NCBI GenBank assembly: GCA_907165065.1
Contig: OU015530.1
Coordinates: 50,634,465-50,698,464 of the forward strand
DNA: 64,000 nucleotides
Reading direction: 5' to 3'
DNA from: Caprimulgus europaeus
Taxonomy: Eukaryota > Chordata > Aves > Caprimulgiformes > Caprimulgidae
Of the stretch, positions 1 to 14,540 are shown one piece after another (within the stretch, counting starts at the first letter, position 1; each line of letters starts with the position of its first letter). Made by a program: the position numbers and the translations under genes. Below the pieces are notes generated by a model. The model was not told the DNA's origin. It saw only the letters and a list, made by a program, of their open reading frames with translations, and ran no database searches.

Positions 1-2315
1 CTAGAAGCGAGTTTGCCGAGCCTGTACTTACAGGCGTAATCTCCTATTGACACATGTATAAATTACGAGAGGAGAAGTCCTATCCAGTCAGAGTGTAATG
101 CTCTATCAGTGAGATTTCTGGGATTTTTGAGCAGTGTACTCTGTATATGGCAACTGCTGACTAGTGTTTGCCTATTCTTCACTTGCTTAAAGCCTCTGGT
201 TTTGTCTTGAGGGTCCACGTAAGGTCAACTTCCCACCCCCCAACAGTGGCATAGAAAACTGCACTGAAGGTGGAGGAAAATGCCTCTCCTTGCCGAGCAG
301 CCAGTGTTGATAAAACAGCTTTCTGTTAGAATAGCTTTAAGGGCAAACAGTGAGGAGGTTTACCCATTCAAACAAAGTTAAGAGTGAGCAAATGCTCTTA
401 AAGATGTACCTATGTCTGAGATCTTTGTTTCGTTTTCAGTTACTTGATAGAAAATAAAGATAAAGCCAAGCCTAGGCTGCATTGAAAAAATCCTTGGTGC
501 TCCTGAAAATGTTTCTTTTGTGTTTGAGAGAGAAACACAAGAGAAGGACACTTTAGTCAAAATGGTATTAATATTTTTTAAAAAAATAAATAACCAACTT
601 TTGTTTCCTTTTTTTTTTTTTAGCCCTTTTAAATCTTTGCTTTCTCATCATTTCTAGAAAAGAACAAGCATGGAGAATGCACATGTTTTGCCTTGTCTAC
701 TTTCCTTGCTTTTATGTGCTCAGGACTTAAAAGAAAGCGATCAAAGGTGAGGCTGTGCGGTTTGTAAACATGAAACTGTGGTTATATCATGAAATTTGCA
801 TGTGATTCTGTCACCCACTTCCGTTTGCTCATCCTCTCCTGGAGTTTCAGATGGCATCTCAACAAGGACTTCCCTAAAAACTTATCAATTAATAAAGTAG
901 GAGTGTGGGGTTTTCTTAGGGGTTGTCTGGCTTGGGGATGAGATTTGACTGGTTGGTCCAGTTTCAAATTTAGACAAGGGCCAAACTGGAAATTCAAGGT
1001 GCTGTTAGGAGAGGACCACAAACGAGGAAGGAGTTGAGCCTTAAACGTGGGAGCAGCCCAGAACCGCCTTCGCCATGCTCACCAGGATCAAATAATGACT
1101 CAGAGCTCCCTGAAAGGGGTTCAAGTCAGGAACCTGCACCACACGAAACACACCTCCTTCTGCTTCCAGGGGTGTGTCCTTTGAAGTAGATGTCCTGAAA
1201 CTCATGCATATGTTGCCAGGGATGTGGACAATGGCTTCACATGCAGCTCCTCTTTAACGGAGAAGAGCAGAAATTTCCTGTGTCTTCTCCAGCCTCAGCT
1301 ACAGCTGATTTTACATTTTCTGCACCTTGGAGGTGGAGTACTTATCTCTGCCCACCCATATTATCTCTTCCACAAGGCCAGTATCACACCGAGGCTTTGC
1401 GCCTCTCCCAGTGTGAGCCTACTCTAAGCTAACTCAACAGGCAAGTGGTGCTGAGCAAGAACCGTGCTCTAGACTACTCATCCTGCTATCTGTGGGCCAA
1501 ATCTTCAAATGTATGGAAAGGCTTCAGTAAACAGGCTTTTGTGAAGTGTTTTGGGGTGACCTTGGGGCTGGCAGGACAGCATCTTCCCCTGTGCTGTTCT
1601 CCAGTGGTCACTCAGCCACAGGGAGGGAATTGTCTTTGCTGCCTTTACCCAAGCACCAGAAAACCCACAGTGATAGCCACAGACTAAGAGATGTGATCTG
1701 TGTTGTGTGCCTGGGCTCACTCCAGCCTCACAGCCCTCAGACACATTTCCATGGAGAGGTCCCACATTGTATACTGCTCCCCTTGGATTGAGCTCTCTTC
1801 AATGAAGCCCCTGAAAGCCCCTTTACTTCTGCCCTGCTGGCCCAGCTCTCCCAAGATGAAAGTGCACACTATTGCCCTCCTGGTACATATTCTTGATTTA
1901 ACAGGTTGTCATGGAGCATTCTTTTTTTTTCTATTCTCTCCTAAGTGTGATTTTTCCATGGCGAGGAGCTCAGACCTGTTCAGTGAGAGCAGGACTGCAT
2001 CAGAAAAGGCAGCACAGGCAGAAAACTTCACCTTCTCAAGAGCTATGAGCTCATTTGCAGAGATAGAGCACTTAAAATTAATTAGTGTATTCCAACACAG
2101 CAAAAGCTATAAATAGAGTGCTTATAAATAAACCAGTTCTGTCCCTTGCTCAGGCACCAAATCAGCAGTCTCTCCCTCCGGGTCTAACACAGCCGTGTAC
2201 TTACATCCCACTGATTGCAATGGGATAAGGCACTTAGTTTCAGTTAGGTGTGTTTTGCCTAATTTAAGCCAGAATGCTAAATCTATCCAAGTACCAGCTC
2301 TTCTTTCCTGTTAAA
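1..2315. other. Non-coding DNA at the left edge, no gene seen
   Basis: There is no open reading frame here with recognisable protein similarity; all are short and stop-rich. Composition is moderately AT-rich with a short T-run near 610-622. The first 100 bases contain a degenerate stretch that may be an old repeat, but I cannot assign it. I read this as part of the non-coding territory upstream of SHH. Confidence 0.6.
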
Positions 2316-3030
2316 TGATAGAATCATAGAATAGTTTGGTTGGAAAAGACCATTACGATCATCTAGTCCAACCGTAAACCTCGCACTGCCAAGTTCACCA
2401 CTAAAGCATGTCCCCAGGCTTCATATCTACACATCCTTTAAATACCTCCAGGGTTGTTGACGCCACTACTTCCCTGGGCAGCCTGTACAACCCTTTTAGT
2501 GAATAATTTTTTCCTAATATACAACCTAAACCTCCTTTGGTGCAACTTGAGGCTGTTCCCTCTTATTCTATCACTAGTTACTTGGGAGAAAAGACACACA
2601 CCTGCCTCGCTACAACCTCCTTTTGGGTAGTTGTAGAGAGCAATAAGGTCTCCCCTCAGCCTCCTTTTCTCCAGACTAAACAACCCCAGTTCCCTCAGCA
2701 GCGCCTCATCACACTTGTTCTCCAGGCCCTTCACCAGCTCCGTTGCCCTTCTCTGGACACGCTCCAGCACCTCCATGTCCTTCTTGGTGTGAGGGACCCA
2801 AACTGAACCCAGCACTTGAGGTGCGGCCTCACCAGTGCTGAGTACAGGGGCACAATCACTTCCCCGGTCCTGCTGGCCACGCTGTTTCTGGTACAATCCA
2901 GGATGCCATTGGCCTTCTTGGCCACCTGAGCACACTGCTGGCTCATGTTCAGCCGGCTGTTGACCAACAACCCCAGGTCCTTTTCTGCCGGGCAGCTCTC
3001 CAGCCACTCCTAATCCCCCCTGTGAATCCA
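2316..3030 (-). mobile_element. CR1 LINE fragment, 3' end with part of the reverse-transcriptase ORF
   Basis: Read on the minus strand this is the 3' portion of a CR1 (chicken repeat 1) non-LTR retrotransposon. The minus-strand frame over 2438-3031 encodes a CR1 ORF2 C-terminal segment, recognisable by [16 protein letters not shown], then [20 protein letters not shown], then [13 protein letters not shown] and [15 protein letters not shown]. The element ends at its left edge in the AGAATCATAGAAT tail that characterises CR1 3' ends. It is 5'-truncated, as most CR1 copies are, and the usual reading frame is not intact throughout (the upstream part shifts frame), so it is a dead copy. The right boundary near 3010-3030 is approximate. 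Confidence 0.93.
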
Positions 3031-6000
3031 AATCTTATATTTTAGGATAACTTCAATGTTTAATGAATGAGAAGTACATATTTCCTTTTTTGAACATTTC
3101 TGTTCACCATTCCTAAGTGACTACTCTTCCTTGCATAAGGGAGCTACTATTTGCATAGGACATCTTTCTTATTCCAACACATAAGCAGTCTCCTTATGTT
3201 GTGAAATAAAAAACATCACAACTGTTACAAATCTTCTGAAACAAGGTTTAATTTGTAAGCAAACACGTGCAGTCATCACATGTAAGCAACTCTAAACAGC
3301 CAGCACTATCATACCAAACACATTTTCATAGACCAAGCCAAAAAACCCTGAACTTTTCAGAGATGTGTACTTCTGGGTTGGCAGGAAGAGTTCAAGTATG
3401 TGGTTCAAACAGATCTGCTTGGTCAAACATCCTGAGGACACTGGTGTTGTGTCCTCTGATGTGGTCAGTGTTTGATACTATCATACGCAAACTTGGACAC
3501 ATGTTCATGCCACCACTTCACACCAAGTACGCACAGACTGAAAATAGCCACCAGCCATGATTATGGAGAGATATTCAAGATGCCCAAATCGATCTCTCTG
3601 AGCCTATAAGCAGTTTTTTATGTAGCTGACAAGATGACCGCAGTGACTCAAGCAGGGAGCCTAGTGTAAGTGGATGGGGTTTGCACCACAATTTCTATTC
3701 TAACATACCAGCTCTGCTAGCAGTATCTGATTTTCCAGTTTAAGCTTAGGTTGAAAGCTTATACTGACACACAGAAATACCTCAGGTAATAAATTAGCTT
3801 AAATACAGCCTTTCTTTACTTGCAAATTGCAAACATGGTTTCGCCCTTGCCATGTTTGCTAGCTCAAGAAATGTCACGTGGATATGTGAGACGCCTCTGA
3901 GCGCCTGCCGCCGGGTCACCAGCTTCTCTGATGATTCTCACTGCCTCTTTAACCATTTTCTCCTTGGCTGATCTTTACATCAGAGTGCAAAGCTTTTTCC
4001 TTGCAGAAATGATGTGTTCCTGTTTACTGCCCTGTGTGCACTTTAGTTTCTTTAAATTTAGCTGCAAGTTCATTTTCTTTGCTTATTTTCACATGCTTGC
4101 TGTACATGCACCAAATATCCAGTCATCAGTGCTTTATTTTGTTTTTAAATATAAGCTGGCACAAGCAAGAGAAGAAACTACATTTACATCAGCTGAGCTG
4201 CAGGCCCAGAGAATGAAGACAAAGCAGTGCCCAATACCAAAATAAGATATTGGTTTTTGAAATGGTCTTTTTACCCGGCCTTAAAAGCTAGCTCTCCTAA
4301 TTAAACCATAGCACTGAGAAGAATTTTGTTGCTTTAAAGAATTCTGACATAATTAATGACATATATAAAGCTTAATGGTGGAGCTGACTTTATATACTAT
4401 GAAGTCATGCATTTAAAAAAATTCACTTTCCTTACTGAGATACCAGAATATGTTGAACTTCAGGTTGCAGAGCAGCAGCTTTGCCAGGACAAGTTAAGTA
4501 AATACTGGATTTTTTATTATTTCAGTCTCTTTAAATGTATTTGTTGGTACACAGGGTAGGAATGATTGTAGTATCACACAGATTGCTGTGTGATCACTGT
4601 TGGACACTTGCACCCCATCTCTGAAACTTTCTGAGGTTGCCACCAAACCCTTAAGCCCAAAAGTTTCTGTGGAAGTCTCTTGTCTTCTGTAGTATTTCAA
4701 ACAGCCATTAAGTTCAACTGTGCACCCCATCATGCAAAATCAAGACCATTTCTTGCAGGTGATGCCAAAGGTGGTTCTTGTCTCTTGTTAAAAAGTGGGG
4801 CAGAAAGCACTTTTGGGTTGTTCGCATCTGCGAGTCTTCTCAGAGAAATCCAGTCTGCAGCAATGGCAGAAAGTAATTCACACAGAGCCCAAGCTGATGG
4901 TGTCCCAGGATCTTGTTCTACACTTGTGTTCTCTTTAAGAACACACAGTCTTCTCATTTCTTCTCAAAAGGGAAATAATTTCTTTGTATAACTTTGAGAA
5001 TTCTTTTTTAAGGCAAGTGGTGAGAACATTGAAAATAGTAGAACATTTCATTTTGTCTTGGTCCATGCTAAGAAATCACACACTTTAAAACAAATTTATA
5101 GTATCTTCCAGCCATGCTGTCTGGAGATGCTAAAAGAATCTGCCAATGTCACCTGGACCTTAAGAACAAACACATTCATCTTGAAAGAAGACAGATTAAA
5201 ATAAAGGGCTGAAGCCTACTCACACAGAAATCTACCCAGCAGAAAAATTTCTAAGGCACCGAACAAACCCTGCAGTGGCTGAGTCCTCAAATATTCTGTA
5301 TTAAGTACTGTCTCTGGAGAGGTGCTTAAAAATTCATAATACGGTGTATCTATTGATGTGTTTAACGCAACTCTGGAGTAAGGAAGTAGAACTCTCCACC
5401 ACTGTCAAGATAACACTGCCAAATTTTCCTTTGGATCTGTACACCTCCAGATGAAAACCTGAGTTCCCTTGGGGCCCAGATATTATAGTTGGAGCTGACA
5501 GCTTGGATCTCTATTGTGAGAAATTATTCATGATATTAGCAGTTCTTTCCTCTTAAGGTAAGCATGTGAAATATTACATCTTCACTCAGATTTCCTGCAA
5601 TAACCTGATACATAACTCAATATTAGGAGACGTTCATCAGCAAGAACAAACGTGTAAGTGTTAGCGTGGCAGTATAATATAACAAAACTCAATACCAGGA
5701 TGTAGCTGTTGAAGTGAACTTGCAAAGAATAGCAACTATATAGACATTACATCAAGTGAGGAGCCTTTTAGGGAAGGCAGCTAGATACATGCACTGTGAG
5801 GCTTTCTCACTATATATCAAGTCTTTCCTCTGCGTGAGAGAAGTTCAACTTTACAATAGAGCTGCACTCTCTATTGCACTGTGAAAATATTTGCCTTTTT
5901 TTATCTGTTACCCTACTCTTAACACTGTCAATAACCTATTTGTTGAATATATGGGAGTAAGCTATGTGTTGCTATTGAAATGCTTCATCTGAAAACTCTG

Positions 6001-9000
6001 ATATCAAACATGTGAGAAAAAAGAGGGGGGTTAAGCCCTGCTTTGGAACAGGGCAAAGTTTTCCACGGAGCATAGCTCCTTGATTCATGGTTTTCTGGTT
6101 ATGTGAATCCCAGTTCAGAATTATACCATCCAGGAGCAGTGAGGCACAGGGAGAGGAGACATGCAGGGCATGTACACTACACATACCTAAATGAAAGCAA
6201 ATTTAAGTTATAAGGGAGTCTCAGCTTGAATAAAGAGTAAATTAAATCAACTGTCTTTATTCCCTATATTTGACCAAAAAACTACCTGTGCCCAAAATGC
6301 TCTGAATACTGCATTTTTTTGTCAACTTCACATTCTTAAATGTTAAATCTTGCTTTCCCCTGATCAAATAGAAAAGTTGATGATTTGATTTCAAAGCTTC
6401 TGTTTCAGGTTTCACTGTGTAATCATCTTGCAGAGAGTAGGCTCTCCGCTCACTCAGGCCCAAGTTATACAGACTTGGAAATACAAAGAGCAGTAAAGAC
6501 TGAGTGCAAACCCTTCTAACTTCAACACCTGAGTGACCTTTTTCTCCTTCTGAAAAGGAGATTGAGGTTTAAAAACTAATACTGTCCTGTGGTCAATACA
6601 ATTTTAAGTAATGAGTAGCTGTAAAATCCAAATAAATTGTCTTTTCCCACCCAAAGCTGAGCAGACCTACAGTGCTATTTAATTTATATTTTTTCCAGAT
6701 ATGCTTGAAAATGAGAGGTATAGTCCATAGCTCATATCTGCACTGAATATCTTTATACAGCATCTGCTTTTCTGGAATGCAGCAATCCCTGAAATACCCA
6801 AGCAAGTCTAAGGTCTCAAGAGGTCACACGTGCTAAAAGAGTTTGACCAGAACCAGCCCAAGGCTTCTGAGCACCACCTGTAAACAAATATTGCTGGACC
6901 AAGGATGAGAGGAAGGAGCATGAGGGAGGCAGAGGTGCTCTTGTATGGGAAATAAGGGTAGAGAAGAGGTGAATGTATTAGGGATGGGAGGAGATCTAGG
7001 CTTGATGATCTGCAGTGGTGGAAGGAGTTGGGGCAGTTGTGCCTGCTGTTTCCTGAGAGGGATCTCCCCCTCTCCCAGCAGGAAAGCTGCTATGGCTCCA
7101 GCCCCAGTCCCGCTATCAGCAGCAGCAGCAGCCAGAGTAGCTTTCCAGAACCCTGGCATAAGCAAAGAGGGCAGTGGGGCCCTGGCCATCCTTGGCAGTG
7201 CTGACACAACAAATGGGTGCTTTGCTGACCCCTGATGAATTCACAATACTGTTCTGAAGGGAGTAACATTTTTTCTCTCTCTTTCACAAAATTACAAATG
7301 GAAAGAGTAAAGAAATTCCTTATGACTTATCTTGTGGCAAGTGGCAAGAATAAAATGTGCACTTCCTGCCTGAAAGCCTTTACCCATAAGGCCACCCTTG
7401 CATCCCACTGACATAGCTGAAGAATTACATTGAATGAGTCACCAGTAACTATTTATATGTGAGAGCTTAGAGCACATGCTGTTAACCAGAACACAAAAGT
7501 TACCCTGGGCTGCTGCAAAGAACAACTTGCAGATGCCCAGGGAAGGTCTTACTTGCATTTCCAATCCATCCTCCCACACTATCTTTGTCATAGGGCAACA
7601 AGTAATACAGTGGCATTTCTATGTGTTGTTTTTTTCCCCACCCACTCTGATTTCCGCCTCCAATTTGACCTTTTGTCAGCCACAGATGTCCATCGGAAAG
7701 CCAACTGGGTCGCCACTTCATATAAGACCAGCCCCTAGGCATTTGGTGGACAGAAGTTTAGTGGTCTCCAAGACACATTTCTATATCTTTTGTACTACCA
7801 CTGAAAGATGTAAGGAAGAAAGCTGAAAAGTTTTATACAAAAAGTTCCCATGGACTTATGCAACATTATGGTCTACAGAGAATTAATCTGGTAAAGTATG
7901 TTTCTGATCTTCATACAACTTAGTGTAACACAATCTCATTAAGAGCTTTAAACAAGAACACAAGAACCTTGTGTGTGTATATATATTTGCATGGACTAGA
8001 ACTTTTGGTGGTGTAAACCTGCATAATATTTTGTAATTCCCATAAACAGGTAGTGCAGCCCCCTCCAGGTACAGAATTTACTACGGCCTATGCATACTAG
8101 GCTAAAAAGTGCAGATTCAAATGGAAAAATAAATAATTGATCATTATATTAAAAGCTATAATAGGGTTATGATTGATTATTAAGGTATGTTTAATAAATG
8201 GTGATTCAGTTGTTAGAGTCCAACAGGTTTCATGTAACCAGAGCTTACAAACATCTATTACATTTCCTTTTGATGTGCTTATAATAATTATGTATGTAAC
8301 ATACTCATAAATCTACTGACTCTATATTAAACCTCTCTGAACCCTTCCTAAATGGAATCTTAATACAAAGAGTGAAAAAGGTACTCCATTATGGAAATAG
8401 ACCTAGAAAGCAAGAAATATCTAATATTAACAATTTCCAATGCATGTAAGGGAACTACTTTATTTTGCCAGTTGTGTGCAACTACGTGCACAAAACATAT
8501 TAAAATCAAAACTGAAGGAAAAAAAAATCAAGAAATATATTCTGAAAACAGTGAGTTGTAGAGTAGTAGATATCTAAATACTGTCCTATTAATATATATC
8601 TCACTGTATATACCTATTAATATATACCTCGTATTTGCTCTTTCACATAAATTATTTTTTCTAGAATTTTTTTCCTTCAAAATCAATAATGAAAACATAA
8701 ACATAAATGTGTATTTCTAAAGGTAAATCAAGAATTAGGCCAAATCCTGATTTTCACTGCAGTCATTTTCCTGAAAGTGAAATCTGAGCACTTTGTAGAA
8801 AAAGCACAGTACAACCTTGGAGAGCAGTTTGCATGACAGCAGCCATAATGCTTTAATAAAATGCATATTTTGTCTCTCCCACATGCAAATTTGTTCCCAT
8901 AGACTCCAGTGGCCAGAAGCTCTAACACAATTTGAGTATTTTTAAAAGAAACGAATAGTTGGATGGAAGCAAAAGCGAAGCGCTTGGACACTTGTGCATA

Positions 9001-12000
9001 GGTTTGCACACGGGATTGTCTGCAGAAGCATTTCACAACCTTAGTCCCTGACGAAGGAAGAGAAGGACGCGTTTCCATTTTTCAGAGATGCATTTATCCT
9101 GTGTAATCCTGTCCAAGGATCACCTAAGCTTGATTGTTTAATCATTTCTTTAAAACAATGCAAATGGGAGGCAAAGTTATTTTGATCCACTACCACAGGA
9201 TGAAAGGCCTTGGCTGAGATTTCATACCAGACAATAGAAGAAAGACTGCAAAGAGATAACAAGGAAAACATGATTAAATCACAGAAGTGACATAAAATCA
9301 ATAGAAGCAGGCAAGGATCAATAATTCTTTGCTCTGAGTAACAGTCAGTAGCGCTTGTACTCATTTTCAGATTTTTCCAAGATTATTTCCTATTTGATTT
9401 GTGTAGATGGAGACTTTCTTTGCAATATTGCTCATTTAGCATTTTTATTAAGATTATTCTTTTGTAGGTATTTATTGCCTAATTCATTAGCTGCAATGGC
9501 TTCATTTGTGCTGGCTTATACAGGAGCCTGTGACTAATCACAAAATAGCAACGTATGGCAATTATTTAAGAAAAGTTGATGTAAATTTATAGCCACAGTA
9601 GGGAGGAATTTTCTCTTTAGATAGATGTACCTATCTAGCAGATTTCATCTAGTTCTTCATTTAGTGTGTTGCTCACAATATTTGTTACTAAAAATCCAGA
9701 AGACAGTGAGAATTCATTAAATCAAGATGTTCTAAAGCAGAGCAGCTGAAGCAGGGAAATTCACTGCCATGGAGTCAGAAGGATCTATTGCATTTACGCT
9801 GGGGCGAAAGAGGAAGAGCACCAGACAAATTACATTTTGCAAATGGCCTGAGTTGTACAAACACATCACAAATAAACATTTAAGCCTATTTCTCAAACTT
9901 TCCTAAAAATGCCTGTTACAAAGCAGCCCAAGCCCATACAATACTCCAGCAGAAACAATAACACAGATGCAGGCCCATAAGCCCATGGATTCATCCTGTT
10001 GTGGATCAAGAAGAGAATATATATGGTCGTACTCCTGGGTTAACAACACAATGCTAAACCTCAGCACCTGAGACCTGTTCAGGTACCTCATTGCTGCTGA
10101 GTCTAAGGGTGTAACTGCTCCATATGTTATGCCCTTCACTTTGGGGTCGCTGCAAAGTGTGCAGGTGGTTGCCCAACATTCACAGAACTGAAGCTGGGGT
10201 AGCTTACCCATGGGTGTCACTTTTCATAACTATCCTCTGTGGAGCTATCCTACTGTATCAGCAGCTGTGAGAGTTTAAAAATTACCAGTCAGGCTACAGA
10301 AAACATAAATCTGGCTTGCAAACCTCAAGAAATAGGTTTTCCTTTGCAATCTGATGGTTGTACTGGTAGGCTTCATTCAAGTCTAGTTTCCCTCTGCATC
10401 ATCAATGTTTATTTCTTCCCCATGAAGGAAGGAAAAGACAAAGTCTTCACCTAGATGACTCTCATAGCTGGTATTTGAAACACCATCAAACCTCACTGCA
10501 TTTTACCTATGTTTCAATATTTTAATTGCAGTGGGGCCAGGAATCTGTCCTAAAGACTTAATAAAAATCATGACAGTTGGTACCATCAACCTGCTTTATG
10601 TTCTAGGGGGATTTTATCTCTTACCTTTAAAACCTGTGAAGAGCCCACTCAGTTCATTTTGATGTCTCTCTCCCATCACAGCAGAGTATTTGAAAGGGTT
10701 TCATTTCAGTTACAGCAGAATGAAGCAGGAATAACAGGATGGCAAAAAACAGGTCCCCAAAAAGGGTTGTGAGGGGTACAGAGATTTTACATTATCCCAC
10801 CAGTAATCTACTAACTCTTGGTGTTCTTTCCCTCAGGTGCTTTGATTTTAACCACTTTAATCTGATAGTTTAACAATAAACTTACTGAAATTGCGATATA
10901 ATGGAGCTCTTCACAATCTGACCTTGATCCTCTGGCCAGGTGAAACAGCAGGTCACTCAAAAGAACCCACTCTGAATTTTCTGGAGGTGGCAGGATTTTA
11001 GAAAGATATTTGAGGGACAAACAGAAAAGAAAAATCCTCACAGCTCTGCAGATGGGTACAAGACCCAACAACTGTTCAACTTTAAGTACAAGGAATAGGG
11101 AGCCACAACAACACAGTCCACATATTCTCTGGGTGGCATCTCCCTAAGGAGAGTACAGCAGCCACGGATCCTTCATGGCTTGGTGATCACCAGAAGGGGA
11201 AAAAAATCAGTTGAACTGTTTGATCACCAAATGCCCTACCCAGGTGGAGAAAACTACTGAAATACAGCTGAGGTGGAAGAATTGTCAGCTGTGTGTGAGT
11301 TGCCTATTTTAGGCAACACTGATATCCTTCAGGAAAATTCACATTTCTCCATTTGCACAAAGCTGTGAAAGTTTTTGAACACTCATCAGTGAATAGTCAA
11401 TATCCAAGAACACACCAGTTGAACTGAGTGCCTTAGGCACATGAAGTAGGTATCAAAATTATAGAAAGCAGTATACTCAAAAAATTATCATTTCAAAATA
11501 TTCACACTCAGTAGGATATGATTCAGTATAGACAAATTTATTATTATCAACTCAAGTAAGTGAAAAACATCCCGTTAGATCATGTAATCATCTCATGACA
11601 ATTCCTCTCAAGCCCATGTCTACTGCTAGATATGGTCCAGATACAGTGAATAGGAGACACCAATGCTCAAATTTTGTTCTTTGGAAGGTCTCCAAAAAAG
11701 AACACAAGTTGCCAAGGTACAGAGGAGCTAAGCAGACATTAACTTCATATAACCTTCCCTTTCAAGCCTATTCTTCTAGAGATTAAAAAGGCCTTTGGGG
11801 ATGGGAAATATACATTTGCTACAGGGAAGACTTAATGCAACATCTATATTAGAGACAGGGATGTAACTTTAAAAGCACAATTTCTTGTCTTTCATTTGCT
11901 TACACCGTAAATAGAGTGGAAGAAGTATGTATGGGTTTGGGGGGTATATACAACTTTTTCTAGTGATCTTCTTTAAACAGAAAGAGAGGAAAACGACACA

Positions 12001-12639
12001 GCTCTAGCACATCCACTGTTTAGACAGGACATTGGTATTTGGCAGGGATATACCAAATTACACCAACTTGTGTGAAATCCCTATTGCAAGGGAAAATGTA
12101 AGAGAATTATGAGATTTAAGCAGTAGAGAGTTCATGGAAAAATCAGCATCTCTGTGCCTTTTTGGTCTTTTTCCAGATCAAAAGTGTCCATGTACACAAG
12201 CATAGCATTTCACAAGCTGCTGTAACTACCAGGACTAAAACTTTAGTCGTGTAGATAACAAGGTTAGAATGATGCTGGGCAAACAATATGCAACTGGATA
12301 GCAACAGTACTCCTATGAAAACTTAGAGAGTACACCAGCAAAATGTTATGCAAAATTCAAATTCAGCCTGCCTAACTACCCCTCTCACCTCTAGCCCTCC
12401 CCATCAGTGGCAGAAGTCTTTGGTGGCCAACAGAGCCATAGCCATGAGACACAAGAGAGAAGGAAAAATGATGGGAACATGATGGGTTTTCTAAAGACTC
12501 AGAAAATTCCAAAATAATTAATCTATTAAGTATCTAACAAACATGCAATTATGATCTGTATATCAACTTCTTTTCACTATCAATAAACAATTCTTGAACA
12601 GTATAGATTCATAAGAGGTAGAAATGAGGTGGGCATGTA
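3031..12639. other. Upstream non-coding DNA, no gene seen
   Basis: About 9.6 kb without a supportable gene. ORFs are at most about 125 codons and have no recognisable domains. The DNA is AT-rich with scattered short homopolymers, for example A-runs at 8521-8527. No RNA gene was recognised. The stretch is consistent with the gene desert known upstream of SHH, where distant enhancers lie, but I cannot point to a specific named enhancer. Confidence 0.5.
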
Positions 12640-12912
12640 TCTTTCTCCCAGATAACTAGTGATAGAACAAGAGGCAATGGTCTTAAGTTGCTCCAAGGGA
12701 GGTTCAGACTGGATGTCAGGAAATACTTCTTCACTGAAAGGGTTCTCAGGCACTGTAACGGGCTGCCTAGGGAGGTGGTTGAGTCACCATCCCTGGAGGT
12801 ATTTAAAAGATGGCTGGATGGGGTGCTCAGAGATATGGTTTAGTAGTGGACAGGTATGGTTGGACTTGATGATCTCAAAGGTCTTCTCCAACCAGGCAAT
12901 TCTATGATTCTA
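12640..12912 (+). mobile_element. CR1 LINE 3' fragment
   Basis: This is the terminal 270 bases or so of a CR1 element in plus orientation. It runs from the region around GATAGAACAAGAGGCAATGG through CTTCACTGAAAGGGTT, GAGTCACCATCCCTGGAGG and TTGGACTTGATGATCT to the closing TTCTATGATTCT tail. It is strongly 5'-truncated. Only the last part of the ORF2 region and the 3'UTR remain, with no intact coding frame. The left boundary is approximate. Confidence 0.93.
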
Positions 12913-14039
12913 CTATTCAAATAAGCCACAGTGATGGGACAATGTAGCACATACATACACCTACACGTATGTAGGCAAACTCATAGGTTTAAATGGCAAT
13001 CTTGGACTGTCTGCACCTACTCACACTGCTTATACCTTGCAAATTCAACACAAAATTGTTTATCTCTTGGACAATGTAACCACATAGCAACATACTCGGG
13101 AGCATTTTGGGGGTAATATTTTTCATGTGTAGACAGGAACATTTCAGGCTAATGCCATACTGAGAAATACTATTAACTGATAGAAATGGAAACATAATAT
13201 TTGGGAAAACTAGCTTGGAGAACCCCAAAATGGAAGGTGACACTTCCATGGTGATACCAAATAAAGTTATTTTTCTCTTCATGAGGACCTACAGGATTCA
13301 TGCTACTTCTACAGCAAGGAACGCTTCAAAGCACCCCAGATTGTTCCATTGGTCACAGTTCTTCTAACAGAACATAAGAAGGCCTATTTCTCTGGGCTGA
13401 ACACACCCTGGGCATATAAATAATGAAAAAAAAAATCTGTAGCTGTTCAAGAGTGGTAGGGTAGCATGTTTCTAAAACATTCCTCCTGGAAAATCCACAG
13501 AAAATACAGATTTCTAGAAATTTCCTTTACCTTGTAGTATGAAAAGAGAAAAATAAAACCAACTACTTATTGATTTTTTTTTTCAAAATACCACAATTTA
13601 GTCCTTTATATCTAGCTGTGATAAACAGACACTGCCTTCAAGCAGCAAGCTTTCATTTAACTAGTTTTTAATTGCAATCAGAAGTTTATAGTCCAACTAT
13701 ATATAACCCCGTAAATCATCATTAAAATGCCTCCAATCATGAAACAATGACCAGAACAATAATCACTGTGTGTATATCAAAGTGAGAGATTTACACTCCA
13801 GCCGAGACAATAGCACAACAAAGCAAATGTTTGCAGTCTTCAACAATATCAATGCCATTTATAAAGTATGAGTAATAAAATCAGTACTGTTGATATTAAT
13901 CAGTATCTGGGTGGACCTTGTTCTTGGACTTAAGACAGGCTTTCTGATAAGAGTTAGCTATTTGTATTCCTTTTTAGTAAATAAAAATATATTTCCTTGA
14001 AGATATAAGTTCCCAGCTATAATATCGTGCCAGTATGCT

Positions 14040-14540
14040 GATGATTTATAAACATATTATAAAACATAGCAATGTAACAGCTGTGGAAATACAATTATCA
14101 GCCTTCCACCTCTCTGTTACATTAGGTCAAACCTCCTATTTGCCTGTAATTGCAATAAGGAATAAATAAATACCCTGGTACCTAATGAGGGAGGGGAGGC
14201 TGGCTATTCTCGAGTATGCGCCTTGCATTGCAATCAGTGGTGTGTACTGAGGGAGCCGAATGACACATTTAACCACTCACTATTTATAGGACATGCAGAG
14301 GATGTCTGTTCCAGAGACTCTTACCTAGGCTGAACTAGAAAGGCACTTATAAAATTGAATCTGCTGCTCAGAGCTTAGACTCTGCTGTAAATTACAATCT
14401 ATAGCTCTGCGTGACTGCTGAGCCATGATGAGCTCACCGAGCTGCTCGGATCCTCGCTGAGGCCGCGATTTCTGTTTGCATTTTATGCAACTATCCTTCT
14501 ATGTCAGACACAGACAAGAAATAATAATCAGGAGGTAGAG
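14040..14540. promoter_or_regulatory. Candidate conserved non-coding element (upstream, about -20.5 kb from SHH)
   Basis: This 500-base stretch differs from its surroundings. It combines AT-rich words such as TTATAAACATATTATAAA and TGTAATTGCAATAAGG with several retained CpGs near 14,210-14,260 and 14,440-14,470 (for example CTCGAGTATGCGCC). Its E-box- and homeodomain-like sites are closely packed. These are features often found in deeply conserved enhancers around SHH, but I have no alignment, so this is inference from texture only. Confidence 0.3.
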
